From assembly GCA_937981515.1 (NCBI GenBank), contig CALJNY010000232.1, forward strand, positions 1-5,600: a stretch of DNA of 5,600 nucleotides. Direction: 5' to 3'. Position numbers and translations under genes: made by a program. Origin of the DNA: an uncultured Collinsella sp. GTDB taxonomy: Bacteria; Actinomycetota; Coriobacteriia; Coriobacteriales; Coriobacteriaceae. Below, piece after piece: positions 1 through 5,254 of this stretch. The notes under the pieces were generated by a model that saw only the letters and a program-made list of their open reading frames with translations, was not told where the DNA came from and searched no databases. Numbering within the stretch: position 1 is the first letter of the stretch; each line of letters begins with the position of its first letter.

Positions 1-782
1 CCATCGGCCGTATGAATCTGTTCCTTCACGGCGTCGAGGACTTCGAAATCGCCAACGACGACACACTGCGTCACCCCACCTTCCTCGAAGCGGGCAAGCT
101 GCGCACCTTCGACATGGTGCTCGCCAATCCTCCCTACTCCATCAAACAGTGGGATCGCGAGTCGTTCGCATCCGACCCCTATGGCCGTAACTTCCTCGGC
201 ACGCCCCCGCAGGGACGAGCCGACTATGCCTTCATCCAACACATCCTCAAGAGCATGGACCCGAAGAGCGGCAGGTGCGCCATACTCCTCCCCCACGGCG
301 TACTCTTCCGTAACGAGGAATCGGAGATGCGCGAAAGGCTCGTCAGGAGCGACCTCATCGAGGCCGTCATCGGACTCGGTCCCAACCTCTTCTTCAACTC
401 GCCGATGGAGGCGTGTATCCTCATCTGTCGCAGCATGAAGGCGCCGAAGAGGCGCGGGCGCATCCTGTTTGTCGACGCCTCGTCCGAGGTCACACGCAAG
501 AACGCCCAAAGTTACCTCGAGGACGCCCACATCGAGAAAATAGTCGGCGCATACCGCTCGGACGAGGGCAACGACGATTTCTCGGCCTACGCGACGATCG
601 ACGAGATCGAGGACAACGCGTCCTCGCTCTCCATACCCCTATACGTAAAGAAGGCTGGCGACGCGGAGCCGGACGATCGCAGCATCAGCGAGATCGTGAG
701 CGGCTGGCAATCCGCGGCTGCGAGGGCGGCAGGTCTACTCGGCGACGTAGCAGCTAAACTCCGCGAAAGCGACGGTGAGTAA
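1..782 (+). CDS. hsdM: Type I restriction-modification methyltransferase subunit HsdM, partial (C-terminal half)
   Basis: The reading frame is open from base 3 and runs to TAA at 780-782; the true start lies left of the window, so only about 259 residues of a protein usually near 500 are seen. HsdM transfers a methyl group from S-adenosylmethionine to adenine N6 and, with HsdS, forms the M2S core of a Type I enzyme. The visible part opens with the family-typical MNLFLHG segment, followed by DTL and then the catalytic N6-adenine motif IV, NPPY, at bases 126-137 in the context LANPPYS. Further family segments are RADYAFIQH, ILLPHGVLFR and IEAVIGLGPNLF. The C-terminal part is helical and charged, as expected for the HsdS-contacting region. 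The frame is intact and G+C-rich. Its end overlaps or abuts the start of hsdS, which indicates one operon and probable translational coupling. Family assignment is very secure. Confidence 0.96.
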   Translation, partial: IGRMNLFLHGVEDFEIANDDTLRHPTFLEAGKLRTFDMVLANPPYSIKQWDRESFASDPYGRNFLGTPPQGRADYAFIQHILKSMDPKSGRCAILLPHGVLFRNEESEMRERLVRSDLIEAVIGLGPNLFFNSPMEACILICRSMKAPKRRGRILFVDASSEVTRKNAQSYLEDAHIEKIVGAYRSDEGNDDFSAYATIDEIEDNASSLSIPLYVKKAGDAEPDDRSISEIVSGWQSAAARAAGLLGDVAAKLRESDGE

Positions 783-1872
783 AATGACACGAGTTCGTCT
801 GGGCGACGTCGCCCGCGAGGTAAGAAAGAGGACCCTCGAGAGCTCCGACCTTCCGACGGTTGGCCTCGAGCACCTAGATTCCGGTGAGGTCGAGCTGACG
901 CGCTGGAACGAGGGCGTGGAGACAACCTTCACAAAGGAGTTCGAGAAGGGTCAGGTATTGTTTGGCCGCCGCAGGGCCTACCTGCACAAGGCGGTCGTCG
1001 CGCCGTTCGACGGGGTCTGTTCGGGCGACATCACCGTTATAGCCGCCGGAGACGGACTCTCGCCGAGGCTCCTGCCGTTCATCATCCAGAACGATGCCCT
1101 GTTCAAGCACGCCGTCACCAATTCGGCAGGCTCCCTCTCGCCAAGAGTCAAGTGGCAGAGCCTTTCGCAATTTGAATTCGAGCTTCCCAGCATCGCTAAG
1201 CAAGAAGATCTTGCCGACATACTCTGGACCGCACAAGAAACGAGGTCTCACTACAGGCAGCTGCTTACAGCCTGCGATGACGTCGTCAAATCACAATTTG
1301 TCGAGATGTTTGGTGGACCCGATCCAACAGAAAGCGATTGTCCTCCAGTTACAATCGGGGAGCTCGCGGCTGATATACGGTACGGGACTTCAAAGAAGGC
1401 TTCTGATAGTGGCGAATTTAAATACCTCCGCATGAACAATATGACCGACGATGGAATGCTTGATCTCTCCGATCTTAAGTACATCGATCTTTCGGGTGCG
1501 GAGCTTGAGAACGCAAAAGTTGTAAGAGGAGATTTGCTTTTCAATAGGACAAATAGCCGCGAAAAGGTAGGCAAGACCTGCGTATTCAATAAGAACGAGC
1601 CCATGGTAATCGCAGGATATATTGTCAGGGTTAGATTCGATGATCGTGTAGAGCCCGGCTATGTGTCGGCGTTCTTGAACAGCAACTACGGCAAAGGTCT
1701 TCTTCACAAGATGGCCAAAGGAGCCGTTGGTCAGGCCAACATTAGCGCAAAAGAAATGGCCAAAATCGAACTTCCCTTGCCGCCGATTGAGCTTCAACGT
1801 TCCTTCTTGAACTTCGCCGCCTCGGTCGACAAATCGAAATTTAAGTTAGGTATCTACGGTGGGATGCTTTGA
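775..1872 (+). CDS. hsdS: Type I restriction-modification specificity subunit HsdS, C-terminally truncated
   Basis: HsdS selects the bipartite DNA target for the methylase and restriction complex. Two starts are possible: GTG 775 overlapping hsdM by 8 bp, or ATG 784 just after the hsdM stop with GGTGAG at 774-779 upstream; the ATG gives 362 residues. Numbered from that ATG, TRD1 covers roughly residues 1-145, with the typical FGRRRAYLHKAVVAPFDG stretch. The central conserved helix ends in KSQFVEMFGG at 169-178. TRD2 covers about 185-335, with LLFNRTNS and AGYIVRVRF, and the distal motif ELPLPPIELQ comes before VDKSKF at 348-353. Family members normally continue for another 20-30 residues as a long helix ending in a KSLMQxYF-like sequence. 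Here KSKF is followed by only nine unrelated residues, in DNA that also encodes the end of the recombinase. Third-position G+C falls from about base 1150 onward, suggesting that TRD2 was acquired separately. HsdS identity is secure; activity of this form is uncertain. Confidence 0.93.
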   Translation: MSKMTRVRLGDVAREVRKRTLESSDLPTVGLEHLDSGEVELTRWNEGVETTFTKEFEKGQVLFGRRRAYLHKAVVAPFDGVCSGDITVIAAGDGLSPRLLPFIIQNDALFKHAVTNSAGSLSPRVKWQSLSQFEFELPSIAKQEDLADILWTAQETRSHYRQLLTACDDVVKSQFVEMFGGPDPTESDCPPVTIGELAADIRYGTSKKASDSGEFKYLRMNNMTDDGMLDLSDLKYIDLSGAELENAKVVRGDLLFNRTNSREKVGKTCVFNKNEPMVIAGYIVRVRFDDRVEPGYVSAFLNSNYGKGLLHKMAKGAVGQANISAKEMAKIELPLPPIELQRSFLNFAASVDKSKFKLGIYGGML

Positions 1873-2824
1873 CGTTGCGCTGGTCGACCATTGCGTACCT
1901 TAATGTGGTGTCTATTTTCTTATGGCCAAGGAGCACCTGGACTTGTTCGATGGGCATGCCTTTGTCGATAGCCTTTGTAGCAAGCGTTCTTCTGAATTTA
2001 TGAGGGTGGACCCTTCCTAAATCAAGCTCGCGCCCCAGTTTTCTAAGCAATGCCTCGACGCCGCCAATTTGTAGCCTCTCGTGTGGCGCCTTGCTCGACA
2101 CGAAGAGCGCTTCTGAGCTGTCCATTCGGGTTGACAGGTAATTCTCAATATGGACTTTAGTCTTTGCGTCAAAATAGACGATACGGTCCTTATTTCCCTT
2201 GCCGTGTACGATGCACTCGCGATTGATGATGTCGATGGAGCTCCTGTCCAACGAGACGAGTTCGCCCACACGCATGCCCGTGGAACGCAACAAGTCGATC
2301 AGGGCAAGGTTTCGTGGCGATCCACAATTGTCGCAAAGGATCTCAACGACCTCATCACTATATGTTTCCTTTACGGTTTGCGGCGCCTTGACTCTTTTGA
2401 TGCGTCTAACTGGGCTCTTAATGATATGGTCTTCGTCCTCGAGCCATGAGTAGAAGCTTGAGATGATTCTTCGGACATTGTCGACGGTAACACGACTGAC
2501 GCCGGTTTTTTGCTGATAGTCGGAAAGATAGGACCTAATCTCTTCGGTTCCCAGGTCGCAGGCTGGCGTGTCGAACGATTCAAGCAGTTTATTAATGGTT
2601 GCTTCGTAGTAGGCGATAGTCCTATCCGAGCAGCCTTCGAGGCGTTTCGCGGACAGAAAAAGATCGAGGAATGATTTGTTGTCACTGTCGTCGCTGTTCT
2701 CAGCTAACTCGTTTTCATCGAAAAGGCAGTGCGATAAAACCTTTTTGAGCTGGCGGTTCTGCTGCGTGGTCAGGTAGGGGAGCATGAGGCGGGTAATTTC
2801 TCTAGCCGTTTTCGTGAGATCCAT
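1841..2824 (-). CDS. Tyrosine-type site-specific recombinase, HsdS-associated
   Basis: A 327-residue tyrosine recombinase of the XerC/XerD/phage-integrase superfamily, which cuts and rejoins DNA through a 3'-phosphotyrosine. The N-terminal SAM-like core-binding domain covers about residues 50-140 (family-typical LEGCSDRTIAYYEATI and SSFYSWLEDE); the catalytic domain follows from about 150. The full catalytic set is visible: R185 in STGMRVGEL, K209 in HGKGNKDR, H275 and R278 in HKFRR, H301 in LLGHK and nucleophile Y310 in TTLRYAMV. The ATG start (complement of 2822-2824) has AAGGAAGG upstream (complement of 2833-2840). The gene converges on hsdS and overlaps its 3' end by 32 bp. Recombinases of this size beside hsdS are known to invert or shuffle specificity cassettes in phase-variable Type I systems, so that is the favoured role. 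No second hsdS or repeated crossover site is seen in the window; it could instead belong to a small mobile element. It looks intact. Confidence 0.93.
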   Translation of the reverse strand: MDLTKTAREITRLMLPYLTTQQNRQLKKVLSHCLFDENELAENSDDSDNKSFLDLFLSAKRLEGCSDRTIAYYEATINKLLESFDTPACDLGTEEIRSYLSDYQQKTGVSRVTVDNVRRIISSFYSWLEDEDHIIKSPVRRIKRVKAPQTVKETYSDEVVEILCDNCGSPRNLALIDLLRSTGMRVGELVSLDRSSIDIINRECIVHGKGNKDRIVYFDAKTKVHIENYLSTRMDSSEALFVSSKAPHERLQIGGVEALLRKLGRELDLGRVHPHKFRRTLATKAIDKGMPIEQVQVLLGHKKIDTTLRYAMVDQRNVKASHRRYLT

Positions 2825-2831
2825 GGTGGCG

Positions 2832-2840
2832 TCCTTCCTT
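2832..2840 (-). promoter_or_regulatory. Ribosome binding site of the recombinase
   Basis: On the minus strand AAGGAAGGA precedes ATG (complement of 2822-2824) by seven bases. This supports the 327-residue start over later in-frame methionines. Confidence 0.7.
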
Positions 2841-2925
2841 GCGCGGTGGGTGGCGCTATTTCCCTTTGTTTACCCGTGCGTTATGGAAGGGATGCCGGGT
2901 GGCACTTCCGCTAGGCCGCGTCAGG

Positions 2926-2993
2926 GAGGTCCATGAGACCTCGCGCATCTCCCCGCATCACTCCGGTGCGGCTTTGCCTGCAGAGCGAGATGC
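2926..2993. repeat. Cluster of nested inverted repeats, possible structured RNA or recombinase site
   Basis: Several stems are packed together. GAGGTC (2926-2931) pairs with GACCTC (2937-2942) over a 5-base loop. Next to it, GCATCTC (2945-2951) pairs with GAGATGC (2987-2993) and encloses two further hairpins: CCGCATC (2953-2959) with GGTGCGG (2965-2971), one G-U pair, loop ACTCC; and GCTTTG (2971-2976) with CAGAGC (2981-2986), one G-U pair. Together the last three can fold as a three-way junction on either strand. It does not match a tRNA (no T-loop sequence) or any riboswitch I can name. It could be a leader RNA, a small RNA, or DNA arm sites for the recombinase. Confidence 0.45.
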
Positions 2994-3091
2994 TCAGGTG
3001 CGCTTTCTTAACGGGGGCATCTAAATGTAAATCGGTATCCAATTCCGCAAGAGACTTTGCTGAAAGCAACGTACCAGCCATCAGAAGTCGC

Positions 3092-3100
3092 TGACATAAT
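3092..3100 (+). promoter_or_regulatory. Extended -10 promoter element of the HEPN-like gene
   Basis: TGACATAAT reads as a TGn extended -10 followed by CATAAT, one mismatch from TATAAT. No good -35 lies 17 bp upstream, which is acceptable for an extended -10 promoter. Transcription would begin near 3107, giving a leader of about 27 bases before ATG 3134 and almost none before GTG 3110, so it supports the ATG start. Confidence 0.45.
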
Positions 3101-3122
3101 AACGATACGGTGACTTTTGTCG

Positions 3123-3127
3123 AAAGG
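3123..3127 (+). promoter_or_regulatory. Ribosome binding site deciding the HEPN-like gene start
   Basis: AAAGG lies six bases before ATG 3134. The alternative in-frame GTG at 3110 has no purine-rich site at the right distance, so ATG 3134 is preferred. Confidence 0.6.
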
Positions 3128-3133
3128 CGAACG

Positions 3134-4825
3134 ATGAATGCCGACGCCCAACTAGAAAAGGCAGTTGCGTTGATTGACGAACAGATTGCCTCTGCATTGC
3201 GAACGACTTACAAATTCAGGGAGCGCTGGAGTGGCGAAAAGCTCCGGAGACGAATCGGCGGTTTTGCGACGCTGATTCAGCCATCGCAAGAGCAGGTTGA
3301 ATACGATTTCTTTAATGAGTTCATCGAGTTTTCCGTTAGAAATGACATGGTCAATCCAATACTCGAATCCTTGTTCGCTCTCTATGGTATTGACGCTATC
3401 TGGCCGAGGGGTTCGACTGTTTTTTGGTTGAATAATGAGAAGCACGAAAGAGCGAACCCTATCGAGTTTCTAATTTCAACAAATTGCGAAACCGTAGGGT
3501 ATCGATACACAATTCCGGATCCGATTACCGCTATGGAAGTTGATTCATGGGGAATCAGCAGGATTGTCGTTATCGACTGGTCTGCAGCGGAGACTGAGGA
3601 GCTAAAACGACGCTCCGAGGAGTTGTGTGTCGAAGGGCCCGATAGCGTATTCCAAATATCATCGAGCGGGTTTTTCAAAAAGTTCTTCCCAGAGGCTCTC
3701 TACGATGAGTTTGTTTATCGCATTCGAGATGCAGTTGCAAGAGTGGAGGATATCATCGGTCTTCAGGCCATTCCTAGCCTATCCATGCCTCGCTTGGCGC
3801 CATTCAGGGCTTCGCTGATAGACGAGATTCATCGCACTGTTGACGGCTTTCCTGAGTCGACCTACACGGTTAAATCAAATCACGCAACGTTCAGGCTTGC
3901 CGACGAAGATCAAATAGTGCTCAATAAGGCTTTTTTCGATGATGGGCTCGGACACTGTCTTGTTGGAACAAAGGGCTTTGCTAGATGTCTTACCACATCG
4001 GAGTATCTGCGCAGGTCTTTCTTGCGGGGCGGAGAGTTCGATTACACTTCAATTGTTTGTGGCTATATAAAGGCGGTTGAGCAACTCTCATATGAGCTTA
4101 TGCTTGCTACGCTGGGTGCGCCTGGGTCGGAAAACCTGTTCATTGCCACGCCTTCGAAAGGAATAGGAGCGATCGAATATAGAAGACCATTTGACTGGTC
4201 GAAAAAAACTCGGCATGTTCAATTCGTCGAATCAAATAGAGAACGGTTTTCGACGAACTTGGTCTCTCTTGCAAATCTTCTCCATGACAATGAAACGGCA
4301 TGGCGGATTAGTGACGAGGGAAGACACTTTGTGCTTCTCAAGATAAGGGATTTTGCAGGTAAAGATAGGAATGGCTATTTCCACAAGGATAACTTTACGG
4401 ATTTGGGTGAAGTAAATAGGATTAGGCAAGATGCAATTGCGCTTCTGTATTACCTATTGGGCGGTTATGTTATCCCAGGAAGCAAGGAAAAGGCGCTTGA
4501 AACGCTTGGATTGAAGCACGTTTCTTATAGCGAAATGTATATGAAGCTGTCCGAGATACCTTTGACTGACTTTGTTTTGGAGTTTGAGGGTCTAAATCCT
4601 GTGAAAGCGGTTAGGCCCTTCGAGCAACCTGTCATAGAGTATGACGACTACGGTCTAGTCTCTTCGAAGATATTTTTTGTTAGAGTTGACAGCTATCGTG
4701 GCGCTCGTGAACGGGAATTGACTGAGGCTGTCAGCAAGGACGATCTCATCGTAGTTGACCGCGACAATATGCCGTCTAGGGTGTTCTTTGTAAAGCGTAG
4801 CGGCGAACGGGTGCAGGTTTGGTAA
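3134..4825 (+). CDS. HEPN-like putative RNase effector of a defence island (unnamed family)
   Basis: A 563-residue soluble protein with no signal peptide or membrane segment. I do not recognise a named family. What is visible is a HEPN-type signature near the C-terminus: R412-N-G-Y-F-H417, matching the RX4-6H motif with a polar residue after Arg. It is preceded by a hydrophobic helix (LLKIRDF) and followed by a helix ending LLYYLLGGY (about 424-443). An earlier amphipathic helix with KAVEQLSYEL at about 313-322 would be the first HEPN helix. HEPN proteins with this motif are metal-independent RNases in toxins, Abi systems and anticodon nucleases (established for the superfamily). The N-terminal 300 residues are of unknown fold, with strand-like segments such as GISRIVVIDW, and may sense or regulate; about 110 residues follow the HEPN part. 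The gene is distinctly A+T-richer than hsdM, suggesting transfer. Its position after hsdMS suggests a back-up abortive-infection role. HEPN assignment is moderate; function is inferred. Confidence 0.62.
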   Translation: MNADAQLEKAVALIDEQIASALRTTYKFRERWSGEKLRRRIGGFATLIQPSQEQVEYDFFNEFIEFSVRNDMVNPILESLFALYGIDAIWPRGSTVFWLNNEKHERANPIEFLISTNCETVGYRYTIPDPITAMEVDSWGISRIVVIDWSAAETEELKRRSEELCVEGPDSVFQISSSGFFKKFFPEALYDEFVYRIRDAVARVEDIIGLQAIPSLSMPRLAPFRASLIDEIHRTVDGFPESTYTVKSNHATFRLADEDQIVLNKAFFDDGLGHCLVGTKGFARCLTTSEYLRRSFLRGGEFDYTSIVCGYIKAVEQLSYELMLATLGAPGSENLFIATPSKGIGAIEYRRPFDWSKKTRHVQFVESNRERFSTNLVSLANLLHDNETAWRISDEGRHFVLLKIRDFAGKDRNGYFHKDNFTDLGEVNRIRQDAIALLYYLLGGYVIPGSKEKALETLGLKHVSYSEMYMKLSEIPLTDFVLEFEGLNPVKAVRPFEQPVIEYDDYGLVSSKIFFVRVDSYRGARERELTEAVSKDDLIVVDRDNMPSRVFFVKRSGERVQVW

Positions 4826-4830
4826 GAAAA

Positions 4831-4858
4831 CGGCGCGCGAACGAGAGTCCGCGCGCCG
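4831..4858 (-). terminator. Rho-independent terminator of the minus-strand small peptide unit
   Basis: CGGCGCGCG (4831-4839) and CGCGCGCCG (4850-4858) form a perfect 9-bp G+C stem with a 10-base loop. On the minus strand the stem is followed directly by TTTTCTT (complement of 4824-4830), the classic U-tract. On the plus strand it is followed by GAGCGCTTCC with no T run, so it is oriented for the minus-strand gene, 15 bases past that gene's stop. It could still slow plus-strand transcription leaving the HEPN-like gene. Confidence 0.75.
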
Positions 4859-4873
4859 GAGCGCTTCCGTCGT

Positions 4874-4981
4874 TTAGCTGCTGGGCGTCTCGTTGCCGCG
4901 ATACCTAAAGTATGCGGTTGCGATAGTCACAATGGCATCTATGACGGCGAGAACGACCTCATCGTTAGGCGTGTACTTCAT
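4874..4981 (-). CDS. Small 35-residue peptide with central hydrophobic helix, unknown function
   Basis: A short open frame on the minus strand: ATG at complement 4979-4981, TAA at complement 4874-4876, 35 residues. It begins MKYTPNDE, has a hydrophobic stretch VVLAVIDAIVTIATAYF (residues 9-25, interrupted only by D15) and ends in a polar tail with R26, R28 and E31. Three independent signals support a real gene: an ideal AAAGGAGG ribosome site five bases before the ATG, a correctly oriented hairpin/T-tract terminator just downstream, and its place in an otherwise gene-free gap. The peptide could associate with a membrane or form an amphipathic helix. Size, hydrophobicity and a maskable ribosome site recall toxins of type I toxin-antitoxin pairs, but I match it to no family and see no clear antisense RNA. 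It converges on the HEPN-like gene. Confidence 0.6.
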   Translation of the reverse strand: MKYTPNDEVVLAVIDAIVTIATAYFRYRGNETPSS

Positions 4982-5067
4982 CTTTTCCTCCTTTGTCGGG
5001 ATTCTAAGCTGACGTATGCCAGCAAAAGGAGGCCGTAAGCGCTAACGCCATGATAACCGATGCTCAT
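4978..5067 (-). CDS. Possible 29-codon leader peptide overlapping the small peptide gene
   Basis: On the minus strand an ATG (complement of 5065-5067) opens 29 codons that end in TGA overlapping the next ATG as ATGA, the usual geometry for translational coupling. The peptide has a hydrophobic run YGLLLLAYVSL followed by a basic tail ESRQRRKR. It covers the anti-Shine-Dalgarno arm, so a ribosome reading it would open the masking hairpin. Against it, no Shine-Dalgarno sequence precedes its ATG. A shorter alternative frame starting at complement 5050-5052 also lacks one. It is recorded as possible only. Confidence 0.25.
   Translation of the reverse strand: MSIGYHGVSAYGLLLLAYVSLESRQRRKR
4987..4994 (-). 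promoter_or_regulatory. Strong Shine-Dalgarno site of the 35-residue peptide
   Basis: AAAGGAGG on the minus strand, five bases before the ATG at complement 4979-4981. This near-perfect anti-16S match at ideal spacing is the main evidence that such a short frame is translated. Confidence 0.75.
4987..5032 (-). promoter_or_regulatory. Leader hairpin able to sequester the peptide's ribosome site
   Basis: On the minus-strand RNA, CCUCCUUU (complement of 5025-5032) is perfectly complementary over 8 bp to the AAAGGAGG ribosome site (complement of 4987-4994), with about 30 bases between. A small inner stem is possible between the sequences at 5008-5011 (GCTG) and 5020-5023 (CAGC). If it forms, the ribosome site is closed and translation needs unfolding, by a ribosome on the overlapping leader frame or by another factor. 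The complementarity is seen directly; regulation is inferred. Confidence 0.5.
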
Positions 5068-5119
5068 TTAAGTTATTGTCTAGTACCGCAAAAAAGAGGG
5101 GGGCGCGTATTATTTGTGA

Positions 5120-5158
5120 CAAGGACGCTAAAAGACTATTTGCCTTTCAGCGTCCTTG
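5120..5158. repeat. Long inverted repeat upstream of the DUF262 gene
   Basis: CAAGGACGCT (5120-5129) and AGCGTCCTTG (5149-5158) are perfect 10-bp inverted copies. Past one mismatch the stem can extend by AAAG (5131-5134) with CTTT (5144-5147), leaving a 9-base loop. Neither strand has a T run directly after the stem, so it is not a standard terminator. It may be an attenuator, an RNA processing or protein-binding site, or an element end. Confidence 0.5.
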
Positions 5159-5175
5159 CGGATACTGACCACACG

Positions 5176-5189
5176 GATTGCACGCAATC
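5176..5189. promoter_or_regulatory. Operator-like palindrome
   Basis: GATTGCACGCAATC is a perfect 6-2-6 palindrome about 65 bases before the DUF262 start. Its GCAAT/ATTGC half-sites recur in the GCAATTGC palindrome at 5216-5223, just downstream of a TTGACT (5204-5209) that resembles a -35 box. Two sites sharing one half-site around a candidate promoter suggest binding of a dimeric repressor, which is not encoded in the window. Confidence 0.35.
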
Positions 5190-5203
5190 TCATCTCCAGT
5201 GTT

Positions 5204-5209
5204 TTGACT
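5204..5209 (+). promoter_or_regulatory. Possible -35 box for the DUF262 gene
   Basis: TTGACT matches TTGACA at five of six positions. A convincing -10 at 16-18 bp is absent; the A+T-rich GTAAATAA at 5231-5238 is too distant. The assignment is weak and rests on the -35 match and on the palindromes around it. Confidence 0.25.
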
Positions 5210-5254
5210 GACGGAGCAATTGCAGGCGATGTAAATAAGAGAGGGCAAACGCAA

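Larger units (their letters stand above)
2825..3133. other. Non-coding region between divergent recombinase and HEPN-like gene
   Basis: About 310 bases separate the two divergently transcribed genes. I find no convincing gene here: the open frame at 2839-3024 has no ATG start near a ribosome site and reads as non-family, basic sequence. The left two thirds is G+C-rich and full of short inverted repeats (described separately). The right third is A+T-richer and holds the likely promoter of the HEPN-like gene. A small perfect hairpin TTGCT-GAA-AGCAA lies at 3057-3069. The recombinase promoter must also lie here on the minus strand, but no good -35/-10 pair stands out. No fragment of hsdS was recognised in this region. 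Confidence 0.6.

Noticed and set aside
874..1251. Minus-strand open frame of 125 codons inside hsdS
   Set aside because: It lies opposite TRD1 in G+C-rich DNA, where long antisense frames are common; no supporting start signal.
1390..1797. Minus-strand open frame of 135 codons inside hsdS
   Set aside because: It lies wholly opposite the conserved second half of hsdS and has no recognisable family sequence; a shadow frame.
2945..2993. Possible tRNA, since the region folds with several arms
   Set aside because: No T-loop TTCGA-like sequence, no 7-bp anticodon-loop geometry and no CCA-proximal acceptor pattern.
2839..3024. Plus-strand open frame of 61 codons right of the recombinase
   Set aside because: It starts at a TTG with no ribosome site, overlaps the recombinase's own ribosome site, and its translation shows no domain or membrane pattern; the DNA is better explained by inverted repeats.
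4202..4208. Run of seven A in the HEPN-like gene as a phase-variation tract
   Set aside because: It is short, and similar T6 runs occur elsewhere in this A+T-rich gene; the frame is intact and nothing suggests slippage.
4831..4858. Hairpin read as the plus-strand terminator of the HEPN-like gene
   Set aside because: On the plus strand the stem is followed by GAGCGCTTCC with no T run; the T-tract is on the minus side.
5024..5032. AAAAGGAGG on the plus strand as a ribosome site
   Set aside because: The next ATG is 17 bases away and no useful frame follows; it is better explained as the arm complementary to the minus-strand ribosome site.
5084..5113. TATTAT at 5108-5113 as a plus-strand promoter for the DUF262 gene
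   Set aside because: No acceptable -35 box at 16-18 bp and no TG extension, so it cannot be supported from sequence alone.
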